Source of the DNA: Arundinibacter roseus
Lineage (GTDB): Bacteria > Bacteroidota > Bacteroidia > Cytophagales > Spirosomataceae
DNA length: 64,000 nt
Direction of reading: 5' to 3'
NCBI RefSeq assembly: GCF_004348825.1
Contig: NZ_SMJU01000004.1
Coordinates: 264,759 to 328,758, forward strand
The position numbers and the translations under genes are program-made. This document shows positions 1 to 8,968 of this stretch, in pieces (within the stretch, counting starts at the first letter, position 1; each line of letters begins with the position of its first letter). The notes beneath the pieces are model-generated. The model worked only from the letters and a program-made list of their open reading frames with translations, was not told where the DNA came from and ran no database searches.

Positions 1-1
1 C

Positions 2-2068
2 CAAATCAACGGAATTCCTGCTGCTGAGGATAATTCCGTCACCCTGTTTATTTTTCGAAAAGCAGATAATAGACGGGTTGGCTCGGTTCAGGTTCCAAAA
101 GTAGGTCGAAAAAACATATCCTACGCTAACCCACTCTGTGGAAATTCTGGTTTAAGAACCTTACTAATAACTTACTCGGTTGATGTGGCTCTAAAACCGG
201 AAGATTTTAGTGATCCTGAGGGCTATTACATTGTGTGGGATCGGTGCTGCCGAAACAACGTTATTGATAATATCCGCACGCCGGGCGATGTGGGCAGCCT
301 TTTTCAGGTATTTTTTCCACCACTCATAAAAAATGCCGCAGTTTTTGATAATTCTGCTCCTGAATTTACCGAAATTAAAGGCGATTACGCCTGTTTAAAT
401 GCGGACTTTTACATTGATTTTAGTGCTACTGATGCAGATGGCGATAGTCTGGTATACCAATTAACACCGCCTGTAACTGGTTTCAGCAACCGTGCTGTAC
501 CTAATCCACAAGCGCTGGGATCGAGTAATTATCCCATAGTTTCGTGGGTTGAAGGAATATCAATGGCCAATGTCATTCCCGGAAGCAAGCCCTTGCGGGT
601 AGATCCTGTAACGGGTCGGGTTTCCTTCAACGCCAGCAAATTAGGCCTTTTCGCCTTTGCCATCACCGTTACGGAGTTTAGAAACGGAGAGAAAATTGGT
701 GCCATAACCCGGGATTTTCAACTCAAAGTGATTGATTGTTTCGAGGTTTTACCACCTGAAATTATTGTGGTGGAATCTGAAAACAGAACCCGCTACTTTA
801 CCAATGATAGCATTCAGATTTCAGTGGACGACCCAACCTGTTTCACCATTCAGGTTACAGATCCTAATTTCAATCAGCTCTTACGTATTAAAGGTCGGGC
901 GGTCAATGCACCAACAAATAATTTCTCCCTCTTTCCCACAGAGTTCCGAACCCGGAAAAGTCGTGATACTTTATCTTTTCAGATTTGTCTCGATGATTGT
1001 TTTGCCTCGTCAGGCAATCGCCCTGTAAAAATTGAATTAATTGTAGAAGATGAAAGTTGCCCGGTGCCACTGACGGATACGCTAAATCTTTACATATTTC
1101 GTAAGGCTGCGCCAAATGAAGTTCCATTAGTTACTACAACCTCCCCACAATCCTTAATTGAAGCATTTCCGGATGAAAGAATTCTCTTCGATGTACTTGG
1201 CTCAGATAGTGATTCTGACAGCATCCTCCTGTCAGCGCAGGGCCGAGGCTTTTTACTATCTGAGTATGGTATCAATTTCCCTCAAAAATCGGGTGTAGGC
1301 TCTGTCTCACAACCTTTCTCCTGGCTCCCACCCTGTTCACTGAAAGTTTCAGATACCTTAATGGTTGATTTTATTATAACTGATTTGCGCTGCGGAGGAG
1401 GCGGACTTTCATCTAGAACCACAATTAAATTTGTAGTTCAAAACCCAATCAATATTCCACCTTCTGTTCAGAGTACTGCTGCAAATGATACAATTGTTTG
1501 GCTCTTGGGAGAACCCCTGAATGAAAGGATCTTTTTTGACGTCTTGGCCTCTGACCCGGATTCTGCACAACTTTCTTTATTTGCCCTGGGCCGGGATTTT
1601 GACCTGGGATCCGAAAAAATGAATTTTCTTAACAAATTAGGATTCAATCAATTAACGAGTAGCTTCGAATGGATTCCTACCTGCGAATCACTCAAAGGAT
1701 TACCTGAGCGTTACTTCACGCTTGATTTTATATGCGAAGACCAAAGTTGCCTGGCGGAACGTGATACGATTTCAGTAACGGTTTTGGTAAAAGATCAACT
1801 ATCAGATGCCATCCTGAACCTACCGAATGTGTTAACTCCAAATAGTGATGGTAAGAATGATTGCCTGGATTTGTCGGTACTTCCACCCAATAACTGCATT
1901 GAGCAATTTATCGGGATTAAGATTTTCAATCGCTGGGGTACAAAGGTTTTTGAATCAACTGATCTTTCGCAAACATGGTGCCCCAATGAACTTCCGATGG
2001 GCAGTTATTTTTATCATTTATCGTACACCAAACGTACTGTAAAGGGCTCAATAGTGATCATAAAATAA
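2..2068 (+). CDS. Large secreted protein, type B T9SS C-terminal domain (5' truncated)
   Basis: The reading frame is open from base 2, so the start lies upstream of the window; the first ATG-like codon inside is not the true start. The visible 688 residues contain Ig/cadherin-like stretches with Asp-rich signatures such as SATDADGDSLVYQL. Two similar modules of about 105 residues follow (about 1110-1450 and 1450-1800), each with an FDVLxSDxDS core. The last 85 residues, beginning LPNVLTPNSDGKNDCLDL and containing IKIFNRWGTKVFES, match the gliding-motility-associated (CHU_C, type B) sorting domain that sends proteins through the type IX secretion system to the cell surface. It is therefore probably an exported surface or adhesin-like protein. 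The substrate or ligand is unknown. A strong terminator follows. Confidence 0.85.
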   Translation, partial: QINGIPAAEDNSVTLFIFRKADNRRVGSVQVPKVGRKNISYANPLCGNSGLRTLLITYSVDVALKPEDFSDPEGYYIVWDRCCRNNVIDNIRTPGDVGSLFQVFFPPLIKNAAVFDNSAPEFTEIKGDYACLNADFYIDFSATDADGDSLVYQLTPPVTGFSNRAVPNPQALGSSNYPIVSWVEGISMANVIPGSKPLRVDPVTGRVSFNASKLGLFAFAITVTEFRNGEKIGAITRDFQLKVIDCFEVLPPEIIVVESENRTRYFTNDSIQISVDDPTCFTIQVTDPNFNQLLRIKGRAVNAPTNNFSLFPTEFRTRKSRDTLSFQICLDDCFASSGNRPVKIELIVEDESCPVPLTDTLNLYIFRKAAPNEVPLVTTTSPQSLIEAFPDERILFDVLGSDSDSDSILLSAQGRGFLLSEYGINFPQKSGVGSVSQPFSWLPPCSLKVSDTLMVDFIITDLRCGGGGLSSRTTIKFVVQNPINIPPSVQSTAANDTIVWLLGEPLNERIFFDVLASDPDSAQLSLFALGRDFDLGSEKMNFLNKLGFNQLTSSFEWIPTCESLKGLPERYFTLDFICEDQSCLAERDTISVTVLVKDQLSDAILNLPNVLTPNSDGKNDCLDLSVLPPNNCIEQFIGIKIFNRWGTKVFESTDLSQTWCPNELPMGSYFYHLSYTKRTVKGSIVIIK

Positions 2069-2109
2069 AAGGAAGCAGTTTGCCATAAAATGGGAACTGC
2101 TTCCTTTTT
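2067..2109 (+). terminator. Rho-independent terminator after the T9SS protein
   Basis: A 14-bp perfect stem (arms 2067-2080 and 2095-2108, core GGAAGCAGTT/AACTGCTTCC) ends in a T run. The A-rich 5' arm means it can also act on the minus-strand CHRD gene that converges on it. Confidence 0.85.
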
Positions 2110-2130
2110 GCAGGAAAAATTTCAAAAATA

Positions 2131-2586
2131 TTAGAACTCAACCAACAGCACCTGACCACGGATTTCTCCTGCGGGATATTCAGCCGAATGTATATTTATA
2201 TACATATTTCCAAGCATTAAAAGATTTTCCTGATCCTGCGAAAGTACCGTCGAACCGGTAATTGGCGATGTGCCGATATTCGCAAACGGTACCTCTACCG
2301 GACCTGTTTCCCAGGCTGGCTTTGCCGAGTGAATATGTGCAGCAGTCGGTGTAATACCCTGATAGGTAACATTATAGCTTAACGTATTTGTTCTTTTGTT
2401 ATATTCCAGAACAGCAGAACCCTGAGCAGAAGAAGTTGACCTCGGTATTGTATTGTTACTATTAATAGTTGATTCAAATCTAACAATATCATCTTTATCC
2501 GGCCCTTCCTCTTTACAGCTTAGCGTACTCACCATCAAAGCAGCCCCCATCACTAATAAACCTAAATTTTTAATCGTTTTTCTCAT
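2131..2586 (-). CDS. CHRD-domain lipoprotein
   Basis: The 151-residue product starts with a basic, hydrophobic signal peptide ending in a lipobox (STLSC, Cys about residue 24), so it should be a lipoprotein. The remainder matches the CHRD (chordin) domain: a beta-rich fold with the hallmark HIHSAKPAWETGPVEVPF segment and the closing NIHSAEYPAGEIRGQV. CHRD proteins are common exported proteins of bacteria, but their role is poorly known. It is monocistronic, convergent with the upstream T9SS protein. A weak TATATTTC -7-like element lies just upstream of the start. Confidence 0.8.
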   Translation of the reverse strand: MRKTIKNLGLLVMGAALMVSTLSCKEEGPDKDDIVRFESTINSNNTIPRSTSSAQGSAVLEYNKRTNTLSYNVTYQGITPTAAHIHSAKPAWETGPVEVPFANIGTSPITGSTVLSQDQENLLMLGNMYINIHSAEYPAGEIRGQVLLVEF

Positions 2587-2716
2587 AGAAATAATCAGTT
2601 TTGAATTGATGCCGAAATATACGTTAAAACCTAGTTATAACACGCAAACAAGGGTAACTTGTTTCAACTTTTTAGCATAAAAACAAACAGGAGTACTCAT
2701 TCTAAAAGGATTAACT

Positions 2717-3451
2717 TTACAAAGCCCATAAATCATTTTCGCGAATATACCCTATTTCTCCATCCCAAATTACCCGTTTCCAACGGTCTCGGTTTCCGAT
2801 AATCGTTAACTTATTTCCTTTTTGGATCACTTCAACTACCGGCGCTGCCGAGGAAGGAAAGCCTCTCATAAAGGTACGTTCGGTTTTAACGACGCCTGTT
2901 GTGTAGTTTGCGGGAATATTAAGCAAACCTAAAAGTGCAATAAGATACATAAATACAGCGATTTTGTGGCGCCTCTGTATCCACTCTCCACTCCGGACTT
3001 TTATTACCATAACCACCACTACATACAGCCCCAAAGACAAAAGTAGAATAGGAATGTATCCCCCGTATCTTCGATAGAAGACCATGAAGTAACTCAAATC
3101 ATTGAATATATATCCATCCAATTGATTCATTTCCGCTATTTGATTCATTTTTTCAAAGAGTGAAATCGTGGGCTTAATCTGAGAAAGCAGGCTCAGATAA
3201 TAAAGGGTCTTCCCTGGGTCATTAGCCTTCTCAGCCAAAAATGACAGTTTTATGAGTACATTGGGATTGTATTTTTCGCTGTTTTTAAAGTTTTTTTCAT
3301 AAATTTTTTCAGCTTGTGAATACTTACCGATAGTAAACAGAGAATCAGCTACATTAAGCGCTGAATCCTGCGCAAAAAGTGCATCACAAATTGCGCTAAA
3401 AAAGGCCAGTAAGCTGAGTAAGACAAGATATTTATTGCGTAATATTTGCAT
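2717..3451 (-). CDS. TPR/SH3 membrane protein (BatE-like architecture)
   Basis: The product is about 244 residues from the ATG at 3451; an ATG at 3484 is in frame but adds an unlikely N-terminus. There is a signal peptide/TM (LVLLSLLAFFSAICDALFAQ), then a short TPR-like region (VADSLFTIGKYSQAEKIYEK). Two TM helices (about residues 130-155 and 165-185) follow, and the C-terminal 60 residues resemble a bacterial SH3 domain ending in WDGEIGYIRENDLW. The layout recalls BatE-type proteins of Bacteroidota aerotolerance operons, but no bat genes are nearby, so the role is unassigned. It is transcribed away from the tRNA array. Confidence 0.65.
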   Translation of the reverse strand: MQILRNKYLVLLSLLAFFSAICDALFAQDSALNVADSLFTIGKYSQAEKIYEKNFKNSEKYNPNVLIKLSFLAEKANDPGKTLYYLSLLSQIKPTISLFEKMNQIAEMNQLDGYIFNDLSYFMVFYRRYGGYIPILLLSLGLYVVVVMVIKVRSGEWIQRRHKIAVFMYLIALLGLLNIPANYTTGVVKTERTFMRGFPSSAAPVVEVIQKGNKLTIIGNRDRWKRVIWDGEIGYIRENDLWAL

Positions 3452-3521
3452 AATAGGGCATGAAATTCTAATTTTGCATCGCAATTACGGAAAAGGATTA
3501 CACCTCTCCAAGTAATTTAAC

Positions 3522-3594
3522 GATTCTGTAGCTCAGCTGGTAGAGCAATACACTTTTAATGTATGGGTCCTGGGTTCGAATCCCAGCGGGATCA
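3522..3594 (+). tRNA. tRNA-Lys (anticodon UUU), copy 1
   Basis: A full cloverleaf can be drawn in 73 nt: acceptor GATTCTG/CGGGATC, D arm GTAGCTCAGCTGGTAGAGC, anticodon stem ATACA/TGTAT closing the loop CTTTTAA with anticodon TTT, T arm CTGGG-TTCGAAT-CCCAG and discriminator A. CCA is not encoded. Confidence 0.95.
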
Positions 3595-3628
3595 CGATAA
3601 TAATAAAGAGAGTACAATATTTCAATAC

Positions 3629-3701
3629 GATTCTGTAGCTCAGCTGGTAGAGCAATACACTTTTAATGTATGGGTCCTGGGTTCGAATCCCAGCGGGATC
3701 A
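3629..3701 (+). tRNA. tRNA-Lys (anticodon UUU), copy 2
   Basis: This is identical over the whole 73 nt to the copy 107 bp upstream, and the match extends a few bases into both flanks (ACGAT at each end). It is therefore a recent tandem duplication. Confidence 0.95.
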
Positions 3702-3702
3702 C

Positions 3703-3790
3703 GATTCTTTGAAAAACATTACGAGCAATACACTTTTAATGTATGGGTCCTGGACGGTAGACCGCTGCCGTTCGAATCCCAGCGGGATCA
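3703..3790 (+). pseudogene. Rearranged tRNA-Lys relic with hairpin insertion in the T arm
   Basis: This third copy keeps GATTCT of the acceptor, the complete anticodon arm (3723-3753 identical to the intact genes, anticodon TTT) and the 3' end TTCGAATCCC..GGGATCA. The D arm is replaced by unrelated sequence (3709-3722). A 16-nt insert starting at 3754 splits the T stem and can form its own hairpin (ACGGTAG/CTGCCGT, one G-T pair). Without D arm and a normal T stem it should not be a working elongator tRNA. A tRNA-like RNA with another role cannot be excluded from sequence. Confidence 0.75.
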
Positions 3791-3841
3791 CGATAGTTCT
3801 AAAATAAATTAACCAATACTGAATTGCTCCAGTGCACTTTT

Positions 3842-3925
3842 GTCCAGGTGGTGGAATTGGTAGACACGCTACTTTGAGGGGGTAGTGCCCGTTCGGGTGT
3901 AGGAGTTCGACTCTCCTTCTGGACA
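3842..3925 (+). tRNA. tRNA-Leu (anticodon GAG)
   Basis: This is a class II tRNA of 84 nt: acceptor GTCCAGG/TCTGGAC (closing G-T), D arm with GGTGGAATTGGTAGACAC, anticodon stem CTACT/GGTAG around TTGAGGG (anticodon GAG), a long variable arm (TGCCCGTTCGGGTGT) and T arm GGAGTTCGACTCTCC. Discriminator A; CCA is not encoded as part of the gene. Confidence 0.93.
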
Positions 3926-3931
3926 CCCTTG

Positions 3932-3966
3932 AAAAACCGCATTCAGAGCGTCTGAATGCGGTTTTT
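3932..3966 (+). terminator. Terminator of the tRNA cluster
   Basis: A 15-bp perfect stem (AAAAACCGCATTCAG paired with its complement) with a 5-nt loop and T run lies directly after tRNA-Leu. It is symmetric enough to work in both directions. Confidence 0.88.
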
Positions 3967-4107
3967 ATGCTAGAAAATAAAATTGCTGACAAAATACTGA
4001 CAATTTCGGTCAAGGGATCAACTCAAAAGTTGTGGAGTTGATCATAAATAATCTAAGTATGACATCAACTTTTCGAAATGATCATTAAGAAATAGAGAAT
4101 TGCCCCC

Positions 4108-4722
4108 TCACACATAAAACAACTCCTTATTCATAAGGTCGATTATCGACTTGAAATCGTCTTCATTATTTGCAAAATCCATCTCGTTGACATCCAAAAC
4201 CAACATTTTACCATGTTCGTAGGAAGCAGCGAAGTTTTCGTAATAGCTGTTAAGGTTAAGTAAATACTCTTCCGAAATCTCTGATTCAAAATCTCGGCCT
4301 CGTTTTTTAATTTGTTGCACGAGTTTTGGTATATCCGCTTTTAGGTAAATCATCAGATCCGGAGGTGGCACTGCTCCAATGATTGTTTCAAACAACATCA
4401 GGTAACTTCTGTAATCGCGCTCAGTCATGATGCCGGATTCGTACAAATTGCGGGCAAAAATATAGGCGTCTTCATAAATCGTGCGATCCTGAATGACAGT
4501 GGTGTAAGTCAGCGAGCGGATTTTTTGAACCTGTGCAAACCGGCTGTTCAAAAAATAAATTTGAAGATTGAAGGCCCAACGCTCCATATCTCCGTAAAAA
4601 TCAGACAAATATGGATTTCCTTCTACTGCTTCGTACAAAACTCCCCATCCATAATGTTCTCCTAATTTTTGGGTAAGAGTAGTTTTCCCAGCCCCTATGT
4701 TACCAACAATCGCAATATGCAT
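4108..4722 (-). CDS. Deoxynucleoside kinase
   Basis: This is a 204-residue P-loop kinase that phosphorylates deoxynucleosides for nucleotide salvage in the cytoplasm. The P-loop GNIGAGKTTL sits at the N-terminus (residues 7-16). The DRTIYEDAYIFARN motif and the LID-like arginine segment (IKKRGRDFE) are those of the dNK/dGK-dAK family, and the length is normal. The start at 4722 (MHIAIVG) is chosen because AGGAAG precedes it and upstream residues have no family similarity; an upstream in-frame ATG would overlap the divergent trhO. Substrate base preference cannot be read from sequence. Confidence 0.88.
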   Translation of the reverse strand: MHIAIVGNIGAGKTTLTQKLGEHYGWGVLYEAVEGNPYLSDFYGDMERWAFNLQIYFLNSRFAQVQKIRSLTYTTVIQDRTIYEDAYIFARNLYESGIMTERDYRSYLMLFETIIGAVPPPDLMIYLKADIPKLVQQIKKRGRDFESEISEEYLLNLNSYYENFAASYEHGKMLVLDVNEMDFANNEDDFKSIIDLMNKELFYV

Positions 4723-4811
4723 CTTCCTGAAATGATAAAAAGTTAAACGACAAAGGTACGGGTCGAAACCTAAAAATGCACCTCCGTTTGCGACTTCTAT
4801 CAGTTTTCTGA

Positions 4812-4844
4812 TTGTGCACAAAAGTTTTCCTATTAGTATCTTTG
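4812..4844 (+). promoter_or_regulatory. Bacteroidota-type promoter of trhO
   Basis: TTG (4812-4814) and TATCTTTG (4837-4844, consensus TAnnTTTG) are separated by 22 bp and end 26 bp before the chosen ATG at 4871. This also supports that start over the longer frame. Confidence 0.6.
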
Positions 4845-4870
4845 CACCCGGACACAAAGCGTACCCATTC

Positions 4871-5827
4871 ATGAAAGCGTATCAAGTATTATTATATTAT
4901 GTCTATGTCCCCATTGAAAATCCAGAGGAATATCGGGACGAGCACCACCTTTTCTGCATTGAACACAACCTTTTGGGCAGGATTATCGTATCGCCGGAAG
5001 GCTTAAATGGTACTGTTTCCGGCCTTGCTGCCGATTGTCAGGCCTACATGGACTATTTACATGCAGATCCCCGTTTCAAAAAAACAGCATTTAAAATTGA
5101 TGAAAGTGAAGGACATACCTTCAAAAAATTACATGTGCGTGTCAAAGATGAAATCGTTAATTCGGACCTTCCTGTCAATCCCATAGTTCGTACCGGAAAG
5201 CATCTTGAACCTGCTGATTTTAAGCAATTGCTCAACGATCCTGACGTTGTTCTGGTCGATATGCGTTCGAACTATGAGCATTCTTTGGGCAAGTTTAAAG
5301 GGGCCATTACGTTTGACATGGAGAACTTACGGGAACTACCAGCGCATGTTCAGGAAATTGAACATTTAAAAGACAGAAAGATTGTTACCTATTGTACGGG
5401 CGGTATCAAATGCGAAAAAGCAAGCGCGTATCTGCTTGAAAAAGGGTTTGAAAATGTGTATCAGTTGCATGGTGGCATCATCCGCTATGGTATAGAAGAA
5501 GGTGGAGAAAATTTTGACGGAAAATGCTACGTGTTTGACAACCGCATTGCGGTGGAAGTGAACAAGGTGAATCCTGAAATAATATCTTCCTGTCACGTAT
5601 GTGGCACTCCCTCGGACCGGATGGTCAACTGTGCCAATGCTGCCTGTAATATTCATGTACCAATTTGTGAAAATTGCGGGGTCACGCTGGAAGGGGCCTG
5701 TTCAGATGCCTGTAAAAATCATCCGGACAAACGAGCTTACGATGGCACCGGAAACTACGCTATCCACAGCAATCACTACAACCCTTTGCAAGGTTTCAGA
5801 AGTTTAAAAAAGAAAGAAAAAGTGTGA
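4871..5827 (+). CDS. trhO: tRNA uridine-34 hydroxylase, rhodanese-like (TrhO/YceA family)
   Basis: The 318-residue product has an N-terminal acylphosphatase-like domain (YVYVPIENPEEYRDEHHLFC, LGRIIVSPEGLNGTVSG). It continues with a rhodanese domain carrying the catalytic cysteine loop YCTGGIKCEK (about residues 177-186). The tail is rich in Cys (CHVCGT, NCANAAC, CENCGVTLEGAC), as in the zinc-binding C-terminus of many family members. Family members hydroxylate U34 of tRNA to ho5U. The start at ATG 4871 fits family alignments and the promoter spacing. The gene is monocistronic and divergent from the kinase. Confidence 0.9.
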   Translation: MKAYQVLLYYVYVPIENPEEYRDEHHLFCIEHNLLGRIIVSPEGLNGTVSGLAADCQAYMDYLHADPRFKKTAFKIDESEGHTFKKLHVRVKDEIVNSDLPVNPIVRTGKHLEPADFKQLLNDPDVVLVDMRSNYEHSLGKFKGAITFDMENLRELPAHVQEIEHLKDRKIVTYCTGGIKCEKASAYLLEKGFENVYQLHGGIIRYGIEEGGENFDGKCYVFDNRIAVEVNKVNPEIISSCHVCGTPSDRMVNCANAACNIHVPICENCGVTLEGACSDACKNHPDKRAYDGTGNYAIHSNHYNPLQGFRSLKKKEKV

Positions 5828-5895
5828 ATGGGCTAAAATTCCTGTATACTCGCACTGTTCAACTTACTTTTCTTACTACTATCAAAAACAACTGA

Positions 5896-6708
5896 ATGAA
5901 TCTCGAAGAAACTATTCCCATTGATCCAAAACGCCCCCTCATTCTGGTCACGAATGATGACGGAATAACATCGTTAGGTATCAGAACACTCGTAGAAGTT
6001 ATGCTCAAACTTGGCAATGTCGTGGTTGTAGCACCCAATAGTCCACAATCAGGCATGGGGCATGCGATTACAATTGGCGAACCGCTTAGGCTATATTCTA
6101 CCGAACTTTTTGCAGAAGTTGACGAATATGAATGCTCCGGAACACCGGCAGATTGCGTCAAACTTGCCAAGCACTATGTGTTAAAAGACCGCGCCCCGGA
6201 CCTTGTGGTGAGCGGAATTAATCATGGAAGCAATAGCTCCATCAGCGTTTTGTACTCTGGCACAATGTCAGCAGCGATTGAAGCAGCAATTGAGGGTATT
6301 CCGGCAATTGGTTTTTCTTTGTGTGACTATCGGGAACAAGCCAACTTCGAGCACGTGAAAGAATATGTGTACTCGATCACGAAAATGGCCCTTGAAAATG
6401 GCATCCCAAAAGGAGTTGCCCTGAACGTAAATTTCCCGGCGCTGTCCGATGTACCGATAAAGGGAGTTAAAATTTGCCGGCAGGCAAATGCCAAATGGCA
6501 GGAAAAATTTGATTATAGAAAAGATCCTTACGGTCGTGGATATTTATGGATGTCGGGCGATTTTGTCAATTTCGATCACGATAAAGAAGACACCGACGAA
6601 TGGGCTTTGGCCAATAATTACGTGTCGGTGGTACCCTGTCAGTACGATTTAACCTCCTATCCTGCCCTCGAATCAATTGCTCATTGGGTCAATCAGGAAG
6701 TAGTTTAA
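5896..6708 (+). CDS. surE: 5'/3'-nucleotidase SurE
   Basis: The product is 270 residues. The metal-binding NDDG (residues 20-23) lies in PLILVTNDDGITSLG, and VAPNSPQSGMGHAIT and VVSGINHGSNSS supply the remaining SurE signature residues. SurE dephosphorylates nucleoside monophosphates and is linked to stationary-phase survival. It begins 68 bp after trhO and is followed 54 bp later by the GH3-family gene. Confidence 0.93.
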   Translation: MNLEETIPIDPKRPLILVTNDDGITSLGIRTLVEVMLKLGNVVVVAPNSPQSGMGHAITIGEPLRLYSTELFAEVDEYECSGTPADCVKLAKHYVLKDRAPDLVVSGINHGSNSSISVLYSGTMSAAIEAAIEGIPAIGFSLCDYREQANFEHVKEYVYSITKMALENGIPKGVALNVNFPALSDVPIKGVKICRQANAKWQEKFDYRKDPYGRGYLWMSGDFVNFDHDKEDTDEWALANNYVSVVPCQYDLTSYPALESIAHWVNQEVV

Positions 6709-6762
6709 AAATCGAGGAGAGCGATAAACATTTTTGTTTTTAGTTTAAGATTATTTTAAGAT

Positions 6763-8319
6763 ATGGCAGTAATTGGAAGTTTGTTAAAAAGAGGAATACG
6801 TTTTGGAAATCTGCTGGCAAACCGGGCAAAGATTAACCCTCTGAAACAACAGAAAAAAACGCTTTCCAAATTGGTAGCAAAAGCTCGCTATACTGCTTTT
6901 GGCGAAACGTATAATTTTGAAGAAATATTAAGCAGTTGCCTGTTTGGTGAACCTCGGGAATTCTACGAAAAATACAAAGCGAACGTTCCGATTTATGACT
7001 ATAATAAAATTCATGCCGAGTGGTGGAGCCGATTGCTGGAAGGTGAAAAAAATCTAACCTGGCCGGGTCGGGTCAAGTATTTCGCTTTAAGTTCAGGCAC
7101 TTCTGAGGCTGCTTCCAAGTACATTCCGGTTACGAATGCAATGTCAAAGGCGATGCAAAAAACCAGTATTCGCCAAATCCTGAGCCTGGGGCAGTATAAG
7201 GACCTTCCCGATAAGCTCTATGAAAAAGGTTTTTTGATGCTGGGCGGGAGTACCAATTTACGTGAAAAAGGAAATCACTACGAAGGCGATTTGAGCGGCA
7301 TCAACGCAAGTCAGATTCCATTTTGGTTTAAACCCTACTACAAACCGGGCGAAAAAATTGCGGCTGAGTCAGACTGGGCTCTTAAACTTGAAGAGATTAC
7401 GTTACAGGCCAAAGATTGGGACATTGGGTTTGTGGTAGGCGTACCGGCATGGATTCAACTTTTGATGGAAAAGATTATTGATCATTATCAGCTTAAAAAT
7501 ATACACGAGATTTGGCCAAACCTGCTGGTTTTCGGCCACGGCGGTGTCTCGTTTGAACCTTATAAAAAAGGATTTGAACGTCTTCTAGGCAAGCCACTCA
7601 TTTATATTGATACCTACCTGGCTTCCGAAGGTTTTCTGGCGTATCAAACCCGCCCGAGTGCTACGGGCATGCAATTGGTGCTTGACAATGGCATTTTCTT
7701 TGAGTTTGTACCATTCAATGAGACCAATTTTAATGCCGATGGAGAAATTAATCCAAATCCCGAAACACTCATGATTGACGAAGTGGAAGAAGGAAAGGAA
7801 TATGCACTTTTGATTTCTACCTGTGCTGGTGCGTGGCGTTACCTGATCGGTGATACGATCAAATTTGTGGACAAAAAAAATGTAGAAATCATCATCACCG
7901 GACGCACAAAACATTTTCTGAGCCTTTGCGGAGAACACCTGTCGATTGACAACATGAATAAAGCAATTGACCTGGTTTCAAAAGAAATCGGAATAACGGT
8001 GAAAGAATTTACTGTTGCCGGAGTTTCGCACGAATCTTTGTTTGCGCATCATTGGTACATTGGAAGCGATGAAATAGTTGACAGTTCCAAAATAAAATCA
8101 CTCATTGACAACAAGTTAAATGAACTCAATGATGATTATGCCGTCGAACGCAAACATGCGCTGAAAGATATTTTCGTAACAGTGCTGCCCAATTCAGCGT
8201 TTTATGGCTGGATGGAAGTAAAAGGAAAACTCGGAGGACAGCATAAATTCCCGCGAGTGATGAAGAAAAACCTGATTGAGGATTGGGAAACATATTTGAA
8301 ATTAAATGGCTATCAATAG
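6763..8319 (+). CDS. GH3-family acyl-adenylate/amide synthetase-like protein
   Basis: The 518-residue product belongs to the GH3 (auxin-responsive promoter) family of acyl-adenylating enzymes. Visible signatures are YFALSSGTSEAASKYIPVT (the ATP-binding Ser/Thr-rich loop, about residues 105-125), LISTCAGAWRYLIGDTIKF and IITGRTKHFLSLCGEHL. Plant GH3 proteins conjugate amino acids to acids. Bacterial members are widespread in Bacteroidota and their substrates are not established. No signal peptide or TM is seen. The N-terminus has a short basic helix. It is probably on its own transcript. Confidence 0.85.
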   Translation: MAVIGSLLKRGIRFGNLLANRAKINPLKQQKKTLSKLVAKARYTAFGETYNFEEILSSCLFGEPREFYEKYKANVPIYDYNKIHAEWWSRLLEGEKNLTWPGRVKYFALSSGTSEAASKYIPVTNAMSKAMQKTSIRQILSLGQYKDLPDKLYEKGFLMLGGSTNLREKGNHYEGDLSGINASQIPFWFKPYYKPGEKIAAESDWALKLEEITLQAKDWDIGFVVGVPAWIQLLMEKIIDHYQLKNIHEIWPNLLVFGHGGVSFEPYKKGFERLLGKPLIYIDTYLASEGFLAYQTRPSATGMQLVLDNGIFFEFVPFNETNFNADGEINPNPETLMIDEVEEGKEYALLISTCAGAWRYLIGDTIKFVDKKNVEIIITGRTKHFLSLCGEHLSIDNMNKAIDLVSKEIGITVKEFTVAGVSHESLFAHHWYIGSDEIVDSSKIKSLIDNKLNELNDDYAVERKHALKDIFVTVLPNSAFYGWMEVKGKLGGQHKFPRVMKKNLIEDWETYLKLNGYQ

Positions 8320-8352
8320 CTCAATTATAAATATTTGTGCTTCAAAGCTTTG

Positions 8353-8967
8353 CTATTTTAAAAATACCGAATAAGCAATCTGAAACGCAATCCCGATAAA
8401 CACAACTCCTGTAACTTTATTAAAGATTTTTACCGTTCGTGGGGTAAAAATCTTTTTTAGTTTATGAGCCGACAAAGCGATTCCTGATTCTGTAAGAAAT
8501 ATAGTTACGAGGCTTGCTCCAAAAAATAGTATTACCTGATCCAAAGTATAGGCATAATTTGAACGAATGTAGGAGGCAATAGCGACCCAACTGATGAAAT
8601 TGACTGGGTTTAAACCATTTAACAAAAAACCTGTGGTAAAATAGTATAGCAAATTCCCGAATCTTGTTTTAGGGTAAGCAAGTTTTGGCTGCTGACGAAA
8701 GAGATTATTGAGGCCAAGAATCAGAAGAAAAATAATTCCTGCGCCTGCCATCCATTTTTCGAAATTTTCGATATGCGGCAATAGAGTGGTTCCGAAAATA
8801 GCAAAAAACACAAAGATGGCATCGCACACCAAAACGCCAAACGCAATTTTGATACCGCTGCGATACCCGTTGTCTACGCTATTTTGAACCAAAGAAAAAA
8901 ACACAGTCCCGAAGGTAAAGCATAATACAAAGCCGGTGACTGTTCCGTAGAGAATTGGGGACAGCAT
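8353..8967 (-). CDS. LysE-family translocator
   Basis: This is an inner-membrane protein of 204 residues with six predicted hydrophobic segments and the LysE/RhtB N-terminal pattern (GFVLCFTFGTVFFSLVQNSVDNGYRSG). The central GLNPVNFISWVAIAS resembles the conserved NPxxxxxW region. The family exports amino acids or related small molecules; the substrate here is not predictable. Its ATG lies one base after the stop of the Nudix gene, so the two are translationally linked. Confidence 0.82.
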   Translation of the reverse strand: MLSPILYGTVTGFVLCFTFGTVFFSLVQNSVDNGYRSGIKIAFGVLVCDAIFVFFAIFGTTLLPHIENFEKWMAGAGIIFLLILGLNNLFRQQPKLAYPKTRFGNLLYYFTTGFLLNGLNPVNFISWVAIASYIRSNYAYTLDQVILFFGASLVTIFLTESGIALSAHKLKKIFTPRTVKIFNKVTGVVFIGIAFQIAYSVFLK

Positions 8968-8968
8968 A

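Noticed and set aside
3699-4013. 104-aa minus-strand ORF across the tRNA relic and tRNA-Leu
   Set aside because: It lies antisense to tRNA sequences and a terminator, and its translation follows the tRNA bases.
3967-4107. Possible integrase remnant after tRNA-Leu (IADKILT.. reading frame)
   Set aside because: Too short, no recognisable catalytic residues, and no direct repeat of the tRNA 3' end was found to mark an attachment site.
4723-4872. Longer deoxynucleoside kinase start (50 extra residues)
   Set aside because: The extension overlaps the trhO promoter and start and has no family similarity.
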